From positions 42,428,113 to 42,492,112 of the forward strand of contig CM047810.1 in the NCBI GenBank assembly GCA_026214975.1: a DNA stretch of 64,000 nt, read 5' to 3'. This stretch comes from Gentiana macrophylla (Eukaryota; Streptophyta; Magnoliopsida; Gentianales; Gentianaceae). Shown here one piece after another: positions 21,269 through 32,800 of the stretch. Both the position numbers and the translations under genes were made by a program. The stretch's first letter is position 1, and every line of letters starts with the position of its first letter. The notes under the pieces were generated by a model. It was given only the letters and a program-made list of their open reading frames with translations, had not been told where the DNA came from and did not search any database.

Positions 21269-22822
21269 TGTTAAGGGTGAATTTATACGATTTATAACGC
21301 TATATTCTATGGTATTTTCCCCCGTATTTGTATTAATTTGCATAAGAAACGAGTGTTTAATGGAATTATTGAGTAAATGAGGTTTTAAATAAGTTATTCG
21401 CAATATTGGTTAATTTTGGTGCTTTAATTGTGATTTTATGGTTATTTGGACATTTTTACATTTTGCGATGTTTTTATGTGTTAGAGATACATGTTGGAGG
21501 CTTAAAAGATGATCAAAAGTTGATTAAGTTCGAGCTAATTGACGATAAAAGAGATAATGAAGGAATGAGATAGAGAAAAAGAGATAAAGATCAAGAAATC
21601 AGAATTTGATCATATTGAACTGGCGTCCAGAATCTGCGTCCAGTGGACGGGCGTCTATCGTTTCAGACGAGCATCCAGGATGATATCTTTGATTCAGGAA
21701 GTTTGGACGCTGGAGTGGACGCTGGAAGGACGGGCGTCTGGTCATGACTCGGCCCGATTCGAAGTTTACATTGAAAAGTGGACGGGCGTTCAAGGATCCA
21801 GACGGGCGTCCAGTAGCCGACTTTGCTGAACCGACTTGAAAATCTATATATAGGCGGCAGTTTCTCAACCCTAAAGATACCATATACACATTATTTGAAA
21901 CCCTAAACCTAGGGGCGGCTTTAGGCTGCGTTTTTCTTCTTTTTATTCCAGTTTTATGCACTTTAGATCTAGATTAAATTAGTTACTTTTTATGCACTAT
22001 TTCTGCAATTTTGAGTTGCTGAGGATGTTCAGAAGCTAAAAGCTTCATAAAACGAGTATTGTGAAGCCATCCAACAATTGTTGATTTCGTTTTCGTCGAT
22101 TATACTGTGAGTTTTTATTAAAGGTTGTTTCTTTATTCATGTTTATTATGTTTAATTGCTTTTATATCGGAAGATATGCATGTGTTGATTGTTTATTGTT
22201 GATGGAAATCTCTATAAACCTTAGATCACCATGAATAGGAATAGTATTTTGAATATATCATAACGGAAGTTAATAGGTTTAATTGCTAGATTATAAACAT
22301 TAAGTTTACACCTTTGGTTAGAAAACGCGTTAATCTTGCATTGGAAGATAATGGATTAATAGATGAACTTTCTAAGGAATTAGGGTTCATATTTAGATAA
22401 GGTGAATCACAACGTAGATAAAAACCACAATATAATCGAGATAGGAAATCAATGCTTGTTGGACAGGTGGATCAATCCTCGTTTGTTCATTACACATTTG
22501 ATTTACATCCTTAAAAACTTGAATTTGTTTAGTTAGTTTACTTTTATTTGCATCTCAGATTAGTTTAGTTAAAGGTTCGCAACCCGTATTCTTCCTATCT
22601 TTGGACTATTTCCTCTGTCTAGTTTTATTTTCGGTTTTGTTCTGTTTTATTCGCTGTTTAGATTAGTTTCGTGACATAGCTTAGGTTAGACAAAAACTAG
22701 GAATCACAATTGTTCAGTTCCCCGTAAGATCGACCCGGCATTAACCACTATTACTACGATCCTTATACTTGAGGTTAACCGGATTATTACTTGTTTGTTT
22801 TGTGTTAATAAAATCCGTGACA
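21269..22822 (+). repeat. 3' LTR of E1 (1554 bp)
   Basis: The start TGTTAAGGG and the general layout match the LTR at 62104-63630. The end is placed at AAAATCCGTGACA by comparison with AAAATCCTCCCAACA of E1', before sequence of element E3. It carries the GGACGGGCGTC motif array and a TATA box. Confidence 0.8.
21621..21852 (+). promoter_or_regulatory. LTR promoter of E1: GGACGGGCGTCC-type motif array and TATA box
   Basis: Complete or near-complete copies lie at 21645-21656, 21665-21676, 21728-21739, 21780-21791 and 21800-21811. Half-sites include 21621 (GGCGTCCAG) and the two GGACGCTGGA at about 21704 and 21716. TATATATA (21845-21852) follows 33 bases later. The motif is the reverse-complement form of the array at 1863-2098. 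Confidence 0.65.
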
Positions 22823-22855
22823 GCCGACAAAATCATTATATTATTAATAAAAGTG

Positions 22856-23749
22856 TTATACAATACTAGATAGGAAAATAAAAATAAAAAGTACAAAATG
22901 GAAATTAACAACAAGAGATGAGTAAAAAGAAAACTTGTCATGTTCAAAATAGTCTTCCCAGCCCTCAAGTAAATCATCCCGGGTTTCATAACCGGGAGGT
23001 GGTCCAGAATTATAGGATGCTCTGCGACGTGGGGCAATTCTTGGTAGTGGGGTCGAAGGTGGGATGATTAAGAAGTCCATCAAACGATCCATCTTGCGAT
23101 GCAAACTCGCAATCTCTCTCGCATGAACCGGAGTGCGCTCCCTCTCATCTCCCTGACCCACTCGTCTAGGTGCTCGTGAAACTGGCTGCAAGCTTATCTT
23201 AGGCATAGGCTCTTCCCAATTGTCACTTACTAGAACCGGAACCGAGTTCTCCAGAGCGAACATATCTATCATCGGGCCATAAGGCAGTAGCTCTCGCTTG
23301 GACTTATCGGCAATTTGTAGAATTTGGTTGTTCATCAAGATACCGATGTTAACCGGAGACTCCTGATCTAGGTAGGACATCAACTTTGCTTGCTTCGGTG
23401 TAACAGATGCCGTATTCTTGGTCGGCAGAAGGCGGGAACAGACAAATCTGTTCAGCATCTTCCTATCCCAAGATAGGTCATTCTCCAGGAAAATGGTTTG
23501 GATTCCCATCGGATTTCTCTTCCATACCACCTCAAAGTAGTTAGCAATCATCTGCATCCTCTCCAGATCATTAACATTGGAGGAGATGTATACTCCTCCG
23601 GGCCTACTGGTGGGTTGCGCACCCCATAATACTCGTTGATCATCTCGATAGTGATATCAACTTTCAACCCTCGGACCATAGCAAATGTGGCTCCTGGGTT
23701 GTACGCCAAATACGTATAGAACTCTCCCACCACCATAGCATTGAACCGT
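22856..23749 (-). pseudogene. 'Putative plant transposon protein' ORF of E3, main part
   Basis: This continues in frame from 37533 after removal of Copia1 (APRRFNAMVVGEFYTYLAYN spans the insertion point). Then come MVRGLKVDITIEMINEYYGV, a frameshift near 23570, MQMIANYFEVVWKRNPMGIQ, RKMLNRFVCSRLLPTKNTAS and QESPVNIGILMNNQILQIAD. A Pro/Arg-rich tail with ERTPVHAREIASLHRKMDRL follows. These blocks (FY.YL, ..RFVCSRLLPT.., PVNIG) correspond one by one to those of the E1 and E2 ORFs. The last 20 or so residues are hydrophobic and may be read-through into untranslated sequence. Function unknown. Confidence 0.75.
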
Positions 23750-23754
23750 CTTGG

Positions 23755-25308
23755 TGTTAGTAATATCATCCGCAACGGAAGCGATTTAAGGATCTAGATC
23801 TATAATTTACACATAATAAAATAACTAGATCTACTCTACAAGGGGGTTGTAGAACATACCTCTTGGATCTCAAAATCCAAGTAGAAGAACCGCAATAGGA
23901 AGAACAAAAGATGGTGTGAAGAGCACCACGATCTTCCGCACGTGTGATCCGAGCAACTCTCGGTGGAAGGAAATCCTCGTCTCGAATCCTCCCGATATGC
24001 TACCCGGAAAATCTCCAAGATTCTCCCTCTTACTCCCTTGGCCGAAATTTTCTTCCTCTCTCTAAGAGATGAAAGTCAAAATTTGTGTTGTGTTTTAGGC
24101 TTGGGAGAACTCTCTTTATATAGGAGAGTAATCCTTGTCCACCAAGGATTTCATAATTAATACAAAACCAATTATAATAATCCTATTAAATAAAAGATAA
24201 TCCTAAAATATTCTAGAACAAATCTAGAATAATCTTTATCTTTATATTTTACCATAAAATATTTATCCATTAAATATTTTGTGCACATGTCTTATTAATC
24301 CACAAGAAAACAATTTCTTGCTCACTAAGACACTGTGGAGGCCGAAAATTCTCCTTCCCTCCTAGGGTTTGAGATTTCGGCCATGACACACAAATTGGGC
24401 CAAGATTATGAAAAAAATGTCTTTTTCACATATTTAATTATTTAGCCCAACTAATTTAATAGTCCACTAAACAATTAATTCACATATCGTTTTAATTAAA
24501 TTCTAATAAGAACTAAATTAATATTATTAGGATTCGACGTCCGAGAATAGCTATGCTATATTGGAGGCACGTCGGGGACTATTGACTAACAAATCAGCGG
24601 CTCCGATAAATCAAATAAATAAGTATCTTACAAACAAAATAATTATATTCGATAAATCAATCATAAGAATATGCCACCATAATCCCGTGACTGCACTCCT
24701 CCGTTTATAAGATTATATTTATCTCCTCACGAGAATGATAATAAGCGTCCATTGATATAATCATTACATATGGATTAATTCTCCATAGACTGTTCATTCT
24801 AAATCGGGAAGTTACCGTTAACCCTTTTTAGAACCTCTTATCCTTATTTACCATTAACCCCCTAGTAATCAATTAATTCATACAACTCACTGGTAGCTAA
24901 TCAGTGTAATATGAACTCGCATTTATCGATCGCTTTCTAGGATTAATAAACAGGGGAATCGTCTTCATCTAATTCCATAAATGGAAGGAATGGATTCCGT
25001 ATCTCGTGATAACACGACTACTCACTCAATCCAAAGACAATGCCAAGATGGGGTAATTCAAATCATCGACTCGATTGTAATCCTTAACCGTCAAGTCAAA
25101 CCTCATACTTGATTCAAGCGGTTGGATCGTGATCACCTCGGGATTACGATATATCCATAAATATGATCATCGATTGATTCGATAAGACTTCTCGATTACG
25201 GAATTATATCGTGAACTCTAATCAAATCGGTCCAGCCCTATATGATATATCTATCATATATAAATGCCCCACTAGGATCTCTTAACCGAAAGTCCTGATA
25301 AGACAATC
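23755..25308 (-). repeat. Copia1 3' LTR, distal segment (continues at 29443-29737)
   Basis: It matches 35712-37280 closely, with both substitutions and indels, for example a 27-bp segment near 24777-24803 missing from the other LTR. The LTR is cut at 25308 by the tandem mini-element. CAATC (25304-25308) is repeated at 29438-29442. Confidence 0.92.
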
Positions 25309-25807
25309 TGATGTAGCCCAATTCAAGAGGAACATTGAGTCTTTTAATTAGTCTTTTATTATCCCACATTGGTTAATTGTCTTTTATATTTATTATTATT
25401 TTTATTTATTGTTATTTTGTCCCACATTGCTAAAATGGCAATTGGACTTGGAGTCTGTAGCCTATATAAGGCATTTCCTTCTATTTGAATAGGTAGCTTA
25501 TTATTGAATCAAAAAACTATTTTGGTTGAAATTCAGAGATTGAATTTTCATCATAAGAAACTTTCAGAGATTGGGTTTCTTTCAAGAAGTTTTCAGAGAT
25601 TGGACTTCTTTCGATTATCCTGAGACGGGGTAATTGGTTGGTGTTCCTAAGATGGGATCACCGTAGTAAGTATTCTGAGATGGAGTATTTACATATCCTT
25701 TTGTTATTTTCGTTATATATATTCAAAAAGCCATAAAAATATACTTTTCAAAGCTGAATCGTTTGCTGTCCTTTAATCAATGATCCTACGAGTTTCGGTT
25801 TACATCA
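25309..25807 (+). repeat. LTR A of the tandem mini-element (499 bp)
   Basis: It begins TGATGTAGCCC and ends TTTACATCA. TATA box CCTATATAAGG lies at 25461-25471. Three copies of a CAGAGATTG-type repeat lie in the transcribed part (about 25532-25606). It lacks TTTTATTGAGTC found in LTRs B and C. Confidence 0.9.
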
Positions 25808-25809
25808 TG

Positions 25810-25824
25810 TGGAATCAGAGCTTA
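25810..25824 (+). other. Primer-binding site (initiator-Met-like), first unit
   Basis: TGGAATCAGAGCTTA lies two bases after LTR A. It differs by one base from the TGGTATCAGAGC complement of initiator tRNA-Met. The second unit has TGGAATCATAGCTTA at 27607-27621. Confidence 0.8.
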
Positions 25825-26154
25825 GGCGATTAAAGCTGCTGCGTTTATTGGAAGAAATCTGATGCGTTCTTGAGCACCAAGAACCCTAATTGCAGCCGAA
25901 TCAGCAGTGCTACATATTACGATACAACTGCTGCGTTTCTTCGTCCATCATGGAACCCTACGTATTGAGTCGTAATCCTTGATTCACAAGAACCCTAATA
26001 GCAGCCGCACTCAACAGTTCCTTACATCTTCGAATTTTGCTGCTATTTTCGCAACCCTAGCTGTTCATAAACAGCTGCGTTTTTAGTCCTGAAATTCGGT
26101 TCTTGCAAGGAATCATCTCCTGCGTTCTTGGAAGATTATTTGCAAGCTGCTGCA

Positions 26155-27060
26155 ATGGATAAACTACTTGCAATATTCGACCACATCCATACAGACATCG
26201 AGCGACATCAAGTTGAATCCGATCGAAGACATGCTGAAATTATGGCTGCCCTAAATGCTTTACATGACACCCTCGCTCCACGAAGCGAATTAGAACGTAT
26301 TGCGCAACGGATATTGGAGGCAGAGCAACGGAAATTAGAACGTATTATGCAACGGAAATTGGAGGCAGAACGGAAATTAGAACGTATTGCGCAACGGAAA
26401 TTTGAGGCGGAACAACGGAAATTCGAGGCAGAACAACGGAAATTAAAACGTGCAGAACGTTGGAGGAAATTAGACGCAAAGTGGAAGGCGGACGATGAAC
26501 TTTTCGTTGCTTACAAACACATTTTCCGTGAGGAGTTTGTTACACCTAGTGTGGCCATTGCCTCTTGTGAAGAGGTAGCTGTGGATGTTGTGGTACACGA
26601 GGAGGTTGACATTCTTATTGTTGATTCAGCCACGGAAGAGTTCATTGAGGTTCCTAATGCACTTACTAATGATGTTGTTCCAGTTGCTACTATTGATTCT
26701 CCTTTACCGATACCCGACCATTCTGACGAGATTGCCGACGTCAAGGTAGATATTAGTGTTGACCCGATCACTATGCCCGTGGACTTACTTGCTGACTCGA
26801 TTTTGGTCTATCTGGGGACCGATCCGGTGCAATCCGATGGTTCAAATGTGCACTCAGCAATTTTAGTTGCTGATTTGAAGGCGTTACAAGCGCCCCATGT
26901 ATATGTGGATCCATATTTACAGCATTGCCGCCCTTTGGATTTTGTTGTCGCTGATTTCTCCACTCGCACCATTCCATGTTTTTGCGATGTTGTGATTCTG
27001 AGTTTCTCCGTGGTTGAGTGGACGTATGGAAGCACGATATTTGTGTTCGATCCGGGTTGA
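26155..27060 (+). CDS. Unrecognised 301-aa protein of the mini-element, copy 1
   Basis: The first ATG (MDKLLAIFDHIHTDIERHQV) gives 301 codons; the frame is open nine codons upstream without an ATG. Residues about 45-110 are an Arg/Lys/Glu/Gln-rich repeat of the form LERIAQRKLEAEQRKLERI, strongly helical and coiled-coil-like. The middle is acidic and Val-rich (SCEEVAVDVVVHEEVDILIV). The C-terminus, YVDPYLQHCRPLDFVVADFS and ..VVEWTYGSTIFVFDPG, ends 30 bases before the polypurine tract. No CCHC knuckle, protease or polymerase motif is visible and I do not recognise a family. It is the only ORF of the unit and is intact in both copies, which suggests selection or recent amplification. A gag-like oligomerising role is possible but not shown. 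Confidence 0.8.
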   Translation: MDKLLAIFDHIHTDIERHQVESDRRHAEIMAALNALHDTLAPRSELERIAQRILEAEQRKLERIMQRKLEAERKLERIAQRKFEAEQRKFEAEQRKLKRAERWRKLDAKWKADDELFVAYKHIFREEFVTPSVAIASCEEVAVDVVVHEEVDILIVDSATEEFIEVPNALTNDVVPVATIDSPLPIPDHSDEIADVKVDISVDPITMPVDLLADSILVYLGTDPVQSDGSNVHSAILVADLKALQAPHVYVDPYLQHCRPLDFVVADFSTRTIPCFCDVVILSFSVVEWTYGSTIFVFDPG

Positions 27061-27076
27061 TTCGAGAACGAATCCT

Positions 27077-27093
27077 TTTGAAGCGGGAGGGAA
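27077..27093 (+). other. Polypurine tract between unit 1 and LTR B
   Basis: GAAGCGGGAGGGAA directly precedes TGATGTAGCCC of LTR B. The same tract precedes LTR C (28911-28927). Confidence 0.8.
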
Positions 27094-27604
27094 TGATGTA
27101 GCCCAATTCAAGAGGAAGATTGAGTCTTTTATTGAGTCTTTTAATTAGTCTTTTATTATCCCACATTGGTTAATTGTCTTTTATATTTATTATTATTTTT
27201 ATTTATTGTTATTTTGTCCCACATTGCTAAAATGGCAATTGGACTTGGAGTCTGTAGCCTATATAAGGCATTTCCTTCTATTTGAATAGGTAGCTTATTA
27301 TTGAATCAAAAAACTATTTTGGTTGAAATTCAGAGATTGAATTTTCATCATAAGAAACTTTCGGAGATTGGGTTTCTTTCAAGAAGTTTTCAGAGATTGG
27401 ACTTCTTTTGATTATCCTGAGACGGGGTAATTGGTTGGTGTTCCTGAGATGGGATCACCGTAGTAAATATTCTGAGATGGAGTATTTACATATCCTTTTG
27501 TTATTTTCGTTATATATATTCAAAAAGCCATAAAAATATACTTTTCAAAGCTGAATCGTTTGCTGTCCTTTAATCAATGATCCTACGAGTTTCGGTTTAC
27601 ATCA
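27094..27604 (+). repeat. LTR B (central) of the tandem mini-element (511 bp)
   Basis: It serves as 3' LTR of unit 1 and 5' LTR of unit 2. It carries the TATA box at 27258-27268 and is very similar to LTR C, including the TTTTATTGAGTC segment missing from LTR A. Confidence 0.9.
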
Positions 27605-27988
27605 TGTGGAATCATAGCTTAGGCGATTAAAGCTGCTGTGTTTATTGGAAGAAATATGATGCGTTATTGAGCACCAAGAACCCTAATTGCAGCCGAATCA
27701 GCAGTGCTACATATGACGATACAACTGCTGCGTTTCTTCGTCCATCATGGAACCTTACGTATTGAGAATTTTGCTGCTGCGTTTCAATTTTATGTTCTTG
27801 AAGTCGTAATCCTTGATTCACAAGAACCCAAATAGCAGCCGCACTCAACAGCTCCTTACATCTTCGAATTTTGCTGCTATTTTCGCAACCCTAGCTGTTC
27901 ATAAACAGCTGCGTTTTTAGTCCTGAAATTCGGTTCTTGCAAGGAATCATCTCCTGCGTTCTTGGAAGATTATTTGCAAGTTGCTGCA

Positions 27989-28894
27989 ATGGATAAACTA
28001 CTTGCAATATTCGACCACATCCATACAGACATCGAGCGACATCAAGTTGAATCTGATCGAAGACATGCTGAACTTATGGCTGCCCTAGATGCTTTACATG
28101 ACACCCTCGCTCCACGAAGCGAATTAGAACGTATTGCGCAACGGAGATTGGAGGCAGAGCAACGGAAATTAGAACGTATTGTGCAACGGAAATTGGAGGC
28201 AGAACGGAAATTAGAACGTATTGCGCAACGGAAATTTGAGGCGGAACAACGGAAATTCGAGGCAGAACAACGGAAATTAAAACGTGCAGAACGTTGGAGG
28301 AAATTAGACGCAAAGTGGAAGGCGGACGATGAACTTTTCGTTGCTTACAAACACATTTTCCGTGAGGAGTTTGTTACACCTAGTGTGGCCATTGCCTCTT
28401 GTGAAGAGGTAGCTGTGGATATTGTGGTACACGAGGAGGTTGACATTCTTATTGTTGATTCAGCCACGGAAGAGTTCATTGAGGTTCCTAATGCACTTAC
28501 TAATGATGTTGTTCCAGTTGCTACTATTGATTCTCCTTTACCGGTACCCCACCCATTCGGCGAGATTGCCGACGTCAAGGTAGATATTAGTGTTGACCCG
28601 ATCACTATGCCCGTGGACTTACTTGCTGACTCGATTTTGGTCTATCTGGGGACCGATCCGGTGCAATCCGATGGTTCAAAGGTGCACTCGGCAATTTTAG
28701 TTGCTGATTTGAAGGCGTTACAAGCGCCCCATGTATATGTGGATCCATATTTACAGCATTGCCGCCCTTTGGATTTTGTTGTCGCTGATTTCTCCACTCG
28801 CACCATTCCATGTTTTTGCGATGTTGTGATTCTGAGTTTCTCCGTGGTTGAGTGGACGTATGGAAGCACGATATTTGTGTTCGATCCGGGTTGA
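27989..28894 (+). CDS. Unrecognised 301-aa protein of the mini-element, copy 2
   Basis: Same length and layout as copy 1 (26155-27060), starting MDKLLAIFDHIHTDIERHQV, with the charged LERI.QRKLEAE repeat and the C-terminus ending STIFVFDPG. It differs from copy 1 at about ten residues, for example AELMAALDALH against AEIMAALNALH, QRRLEAE against QRILEAE, and PVPHPFGEIAD against PIPDHSDEIAD. Nearly all nucleotide differences keep the frame, including the long repeat region where slippage would be easy. The leader before this copy (27605-27988) has 37 extra bases. Function unknown, as for copy 1. Confidence 0.8.
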   Translation: MDKLLAIFDHIHTDIERHQVESDRRHAELMAALDALHDTLAPRSELERIAQRRLEAEQRKLERIVQRKLEAERKLERIAQRKFEAEQRKFEAEQRKLKRAERWRKLDAKWKADDELFVAYKHIFREEFVTPSVAIASCEEVAVDIVVHEEVDILIVDSATEEFIEVPNALTNDVVPVATIDSPLPVPHPFGEIADVKVDISVDPITMPVDLLADSILVYLGTDPVQSDGSKVHSAILVADLKALQAPHVYVDPYLQHCRPLDFVVADFSTRTIPCFCDVVILSFSVVEWTYGSTIFVFDPG

Positions 28895-28927
28895 TTCGAG
28901 AACGAATCCTTTTGAAGCGGGAGGGAA

Positions 28928-29437
28928 TGATGTAGCCCAATTCAAGAGGAAGATTGAGTCTTTTATTGAGTCTTTTAATTAGTCTTTTATTATCCCACAT
29001 TGGTTAATTGTCTTTTATATTTATTATTATTTTTATTTATTGTTATTTTGTCCCACATTGCTAAAATGGCAATTGGACTTGGAGTCTGTAGCCTATATAA
29101 GGCATTTCCTTCTATTTGAATAGGTAGCTTATTATTGAATCAAAAAAATTTTTTGGTTGAAATTCAGAGATTGAATTTTCATCATAAGAAACTTTTAGAG
29201 ATTGGGTTTCTTTCAAGAAGTTTTCAGAGATTGGACTTCTTTCGATTATCTTGAGACGGGGTAATTGGTTGGTGTTCCTGAGATGGGATAACCGTAGTAA
29301 ATATTCTGAGATGGAGTATTTACATATCCTTTTGTTATTTTCGTTATATATATTCAAAAAGCCATAAAAATATACTTTTCAAAGCTGAATCGTTTGCTGT
29401 GCTTTAATCAACGATCCTACGAGATTCGTTTACATCA
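28928..29437 (+). repeat. LTR C of the tandem mini-element (510 bp)
   Basis: The end TTTACATCA is followed by the TSD CAATC (29438-29442) and then by resumed Copia1 LTR sequence (ACACCTATTGTGTTCTGG), which matches 37233-37250 of the other Copia1 LTR. Confidence 0.9.
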
Positions 29438-29442
29438 CAATC

Positions 29443-29737
29443 ACACCTATTGTGTTCTGGGCTCATTAATAGCACGTTAAGGGAGAGACCCGATACTCTC
29501 GATTAACTTCACTACGGGCAAATTGTATTTTAAGTACATCTTCACTAACTCAATCATCCCGTGTATATCCCATACACTGAGTTAAGTGATTACATAAACG
29601 ATATACTTTAGGGTTTTCTGTAGTGTAAATACTATTGTCACATCGGTGAATATGAGAATAATAAATAGAATAATAATATCATTTCATTTATTAAATAAAA
29701 CAATTACAAAATTGTCTTTCGGGCATTACACATAACA
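29443..29737 (-). repeat. Copia1 3' LTR, proximal segment
   Basis: This is the remainder of the left LTR after the mini-element. It matches 37233-37527 and ends CATAACA against CCTAACA. The polypurine tract AAGTGGGAGAT (minus strand, 29738-29750) follows at once. Confidence 0.92.
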
Positions 29738-29825
29738 ATCTCCCACTTGCACGAAAGCATGTGATTAATTGTTTTAGAGCACACCCTATTCTTTAAAATA
29801 CAGCAAACTATCACTCCCACTTGCT

Positions 29826-32800
29826 CTAAAGCAAATGAGACATGTCTCTAATACCCATAGTCTCCAAGTGTTGACTAAAATCTTCAATCGATAGTGTCTT
29901 GGTGAATGGATCCGCAGGATTATCGGCGGAGGCGATTTTTCGGACGGAAATGTCCCCTCTATCGACAAAATCGTTGATAACCCAGTATTTCCTCTCTATA
30001 TGCTTCGACTTACTGTGCATTCGAGGTTCCCTAGAGTTGGCAATGGCCCCATTGTTATCACAATAGAGAGTAATAGGATCTTCAGCATTCAGGACAATGC
30101 CTAATCCGTTGATGAACTTTCTTAACCAAAATGTTTCCTTAGCTGCCTCGGAGGCCGCTATGAACTCAGCTTCCCTTGTTGAATCGGCTGTGCTGGATTG
30201 CTTTTGGCTTCTCCATTCTATTTCACTGCCACCAAGCGTAAACACTGAACCAGAGGTTGATTTAGAATCATCTCTGTCTGACTGAAAGTCAGAATCGGTG
30301 TACCCCGCTAACTCCAAACTCCCACTCGAATAGAAGAGGAAATAATTTTGGTTCTCTACAAATATTTGATGAGATTCTTTACTGTTGTCCAGTGCGGTTG
30401 CCTTGGATTTGACTGAAAACGGCTGACTAATCCAACGCCGTAATAAATATCAGGTCTCGTACACCTCATAGCATACATAAGACTACCAACAACCGAGGCA
30501 TATGGCACTCTTCCCATAGCTGTAGTCTTTTTAGGAGTTTGAGGCCCCTGAGTCTTAGAGAGGTAAACACCGTGACGGGTTGGTAGAAAACCCTTCTTGG
30601 CGTTCTCCATACTGAAGCGTGCCAGCACCATATCTATATAAGTTTCTTGGGACAGAGCTAACATCCTGTTCTTGCGATCCCTTATAATTTGGATCCCTAG
30701 AACATAACTCGCTTCTCCAAAATCCTTCATTTGGAATTGCGTGGTCAACCAACTTTTCACGTCGGACATCATCCCCTTATCGTTGCCAATTAGGAGTATG
30801 TCATCAACGTACACACTAGAAATACAACACTATCTTTGATAACCTTCTGGAACACACAAGATTCAGCAAAGTGTTGTTCGAAATCATAAGACTTGATCGT
30901 GTGATCGAATCTATGATACCAGGAACGAGATGCTTGCTTCAACCCATAAATGGATCTGAGCAACTTGCACACCATGTGCTCTCGACCTTCTTCAATGAAT
31001 CCTTCTAGTTACTGCATATAGATTTCCTCATTGAGAAAGCCATTTAGAAATGCTGTCTTTACATCCATTTGCCAGATTTCAAAATCCAGACATGCAGCAA
31101 TCGAAAGGAGGATGCAGATGGTTTCATCATGGCCACAGGTGAGAAGGTTTCCTCGTAGTCTATACCCTCTCGCTGTGTGTAACCTTTGGCTACCAGCCAT
31201 GCTTTGAAGGTTTCGACCTTCCCATCCACTCCTCTCTTTCGCTTGTAGAGCCATTTACATCCAATGGGCCTTTCACCCTGAGGAAGATCTACAAGTTTCC
31301 AGACTGAGTTAGAGTACATAGACTCCATCTCTTGATTCATTGCATCAATCCATTTATCCTTATCGTGATCCATTAAGGCCTTCTTATAGGTCGGAGGATC
31401 ATCTTCCACCCCATCAGAGGCGACTACGTAAATCTCTAAATCCATGCCGTACCGAGCCGGTGGCCGAACTACTCTCGGAGTACGTCTAGGTGGAACAGGA
31501 ATGTCGGAAGTGACTGTTGTATTAGTAGTGTTTTTTACAGGAACATAAACAGCCACAATAGGCCTGACATCATCGGAGAGTAATTCCTCTAGTACAATCT
31601 TACTTCGAGGTCTGTGGTCTTTCATATAACTTTCCTCCAAAAACGTAGCGTTAGTCGAGACTAGCACTTTGTTATCTTCCGGATCATAAAATAGACCACC
31701 ACGTGTACCTTTTGGATAGCCTACAAACAAACATACTTTCGTACACGATTGTAGCTCGGTAGTCTTGTCCATCAGCACATGTGCAGGACAACCCCATATG
31801 CGGAGTGACGAATGCTTTCGCAACGTCCGGACCACATCTCTACGGGTGTCTTTTCGACAGACTTTGACGGTACTGCATTCAAAATATAGACCGCTGCTTC
31901 TAAAGCATAACCCCAAAAGGATATAGGTAGTGAGGCATAGCTCATCATTGATCTAACCATGTTAATCAATGTCCTGTTTCTCCTCTCAGCAACTACGTTT
32001 TACTGAGGTGTCCTAGGCGCTGAACGTTGGAAACAAATTCCTTTTTCAGCCAAGTAGTCAATGAACTCAGTATCTAAATACTCACCTCCATGATCCGAAA
32101 TGAGGAATTTCAATGACTTGCCTAGTTGCCTTTCGCTTCCTCGCTTGGAACTCCTTGAACTTACCAAAAGCCTCGGACTTCCTATGCAGCAGATAAACAT
32201 AACCGAATCTCGAGTAGTCATCAATGAAAGTCACAAAGTACTCGTATCCGCCTCTAGCTTGTACGTTCATCGGACCATAAAGGTATGAATGCACTAAGTC
32301 TAGAGTTCCCGTGGCCCTATTACCCTTTGATGAGAAGGGACGCTTAGTCATTTTCCCCTCCAGGAAACACACGCAGACAGGCAGTGTGTCAACAGATGAC
32401 TCACCTAAGGCATGAACCTTTTCAAGTCTTTTGAGTCTTTCCAAGGAAATATGGTCGAGCCGTATATGCCACAAGTATGTTTTATCTTCTTTTACTTGAG
32501 AAACTTTATGCCTTTTAGCAGATCTTTGATGAGCAGTTTTAAACATTTCAGTATTAAGTAGGGGAGCTCTATGTGGTCTTACAAAATATAAACCGTTTTC
32601 ATTCGTAGTTGAACACAATTCAAAACCATTCTTCGAAATAACAAATTCACCATTTAAATTTGAAACAGAAAATGATTGTTCAACTAAGGCAGAATGAGAA
32701 ATTAAATTTCTCCTGAAATTCAGAATAAAATAAACATTCTCTAAATGTAAAATTCTATTATTAATATGTAAGTCCACAGCTCCCACTGCTTTAGCCGAAT

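Larger units (their letters stand above)
1..22822 (+). mobile_element. Athila-like Ty3/Gypsy element E1, 5' part outside window, interrupted by E2
   Basis: The layout is the end of pol (integrase), a small ORF, an internal promoter-like array, a split 'putative plant transposon protein' ORF, a long 3' untranslated part, a polypurine tract and a 3' LTR starting TGTTAAGGG at 21269 and ending at 22822. The order and the integrase motif [14 protein letters not shown] are typical of the plant Athila lineage. The 5' LTR, gag and most of pol lie to the left of the window, so the left TSD cannot be checked. The element is split by E2 at 3611-19222. Its sequence matches the partial element E1' at the right edge in LTR start, motif array and the stretch before the TATA box, so both belong to one diverged family. 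Confidence 0.85.
25309..29437 (+). mobile_element. Tandem compact LTR element: LTR-internal-LTR-internal-LTR
   Basis: Three LTRs lie at 25309-25807 (A), 27094-27604 (B) and 28928-29437 (C), all starting TGATGTAGCCC and ending TTTACATCA. Two internal regions (25808-27093 and 27605-28927) each have an iMet-type primer site, one long ORF and a polypurine tract. The whole is flanked by TSD caatc. Internal copies differ by a 37-bp leader indel and about ten amino acids. LTR A lacks 12 bp shared by B and C. No gag, protease, RT or integrase is present, so it is non-autonomous. Confidence 0.93.

Noticed and set aside
26771..27166. 131-codon minus-strand frame (and 28605-29000)
   Set aside because: Antisense of the mini-element ORF and LTR, duplicated with it; the sense frame is better supported.
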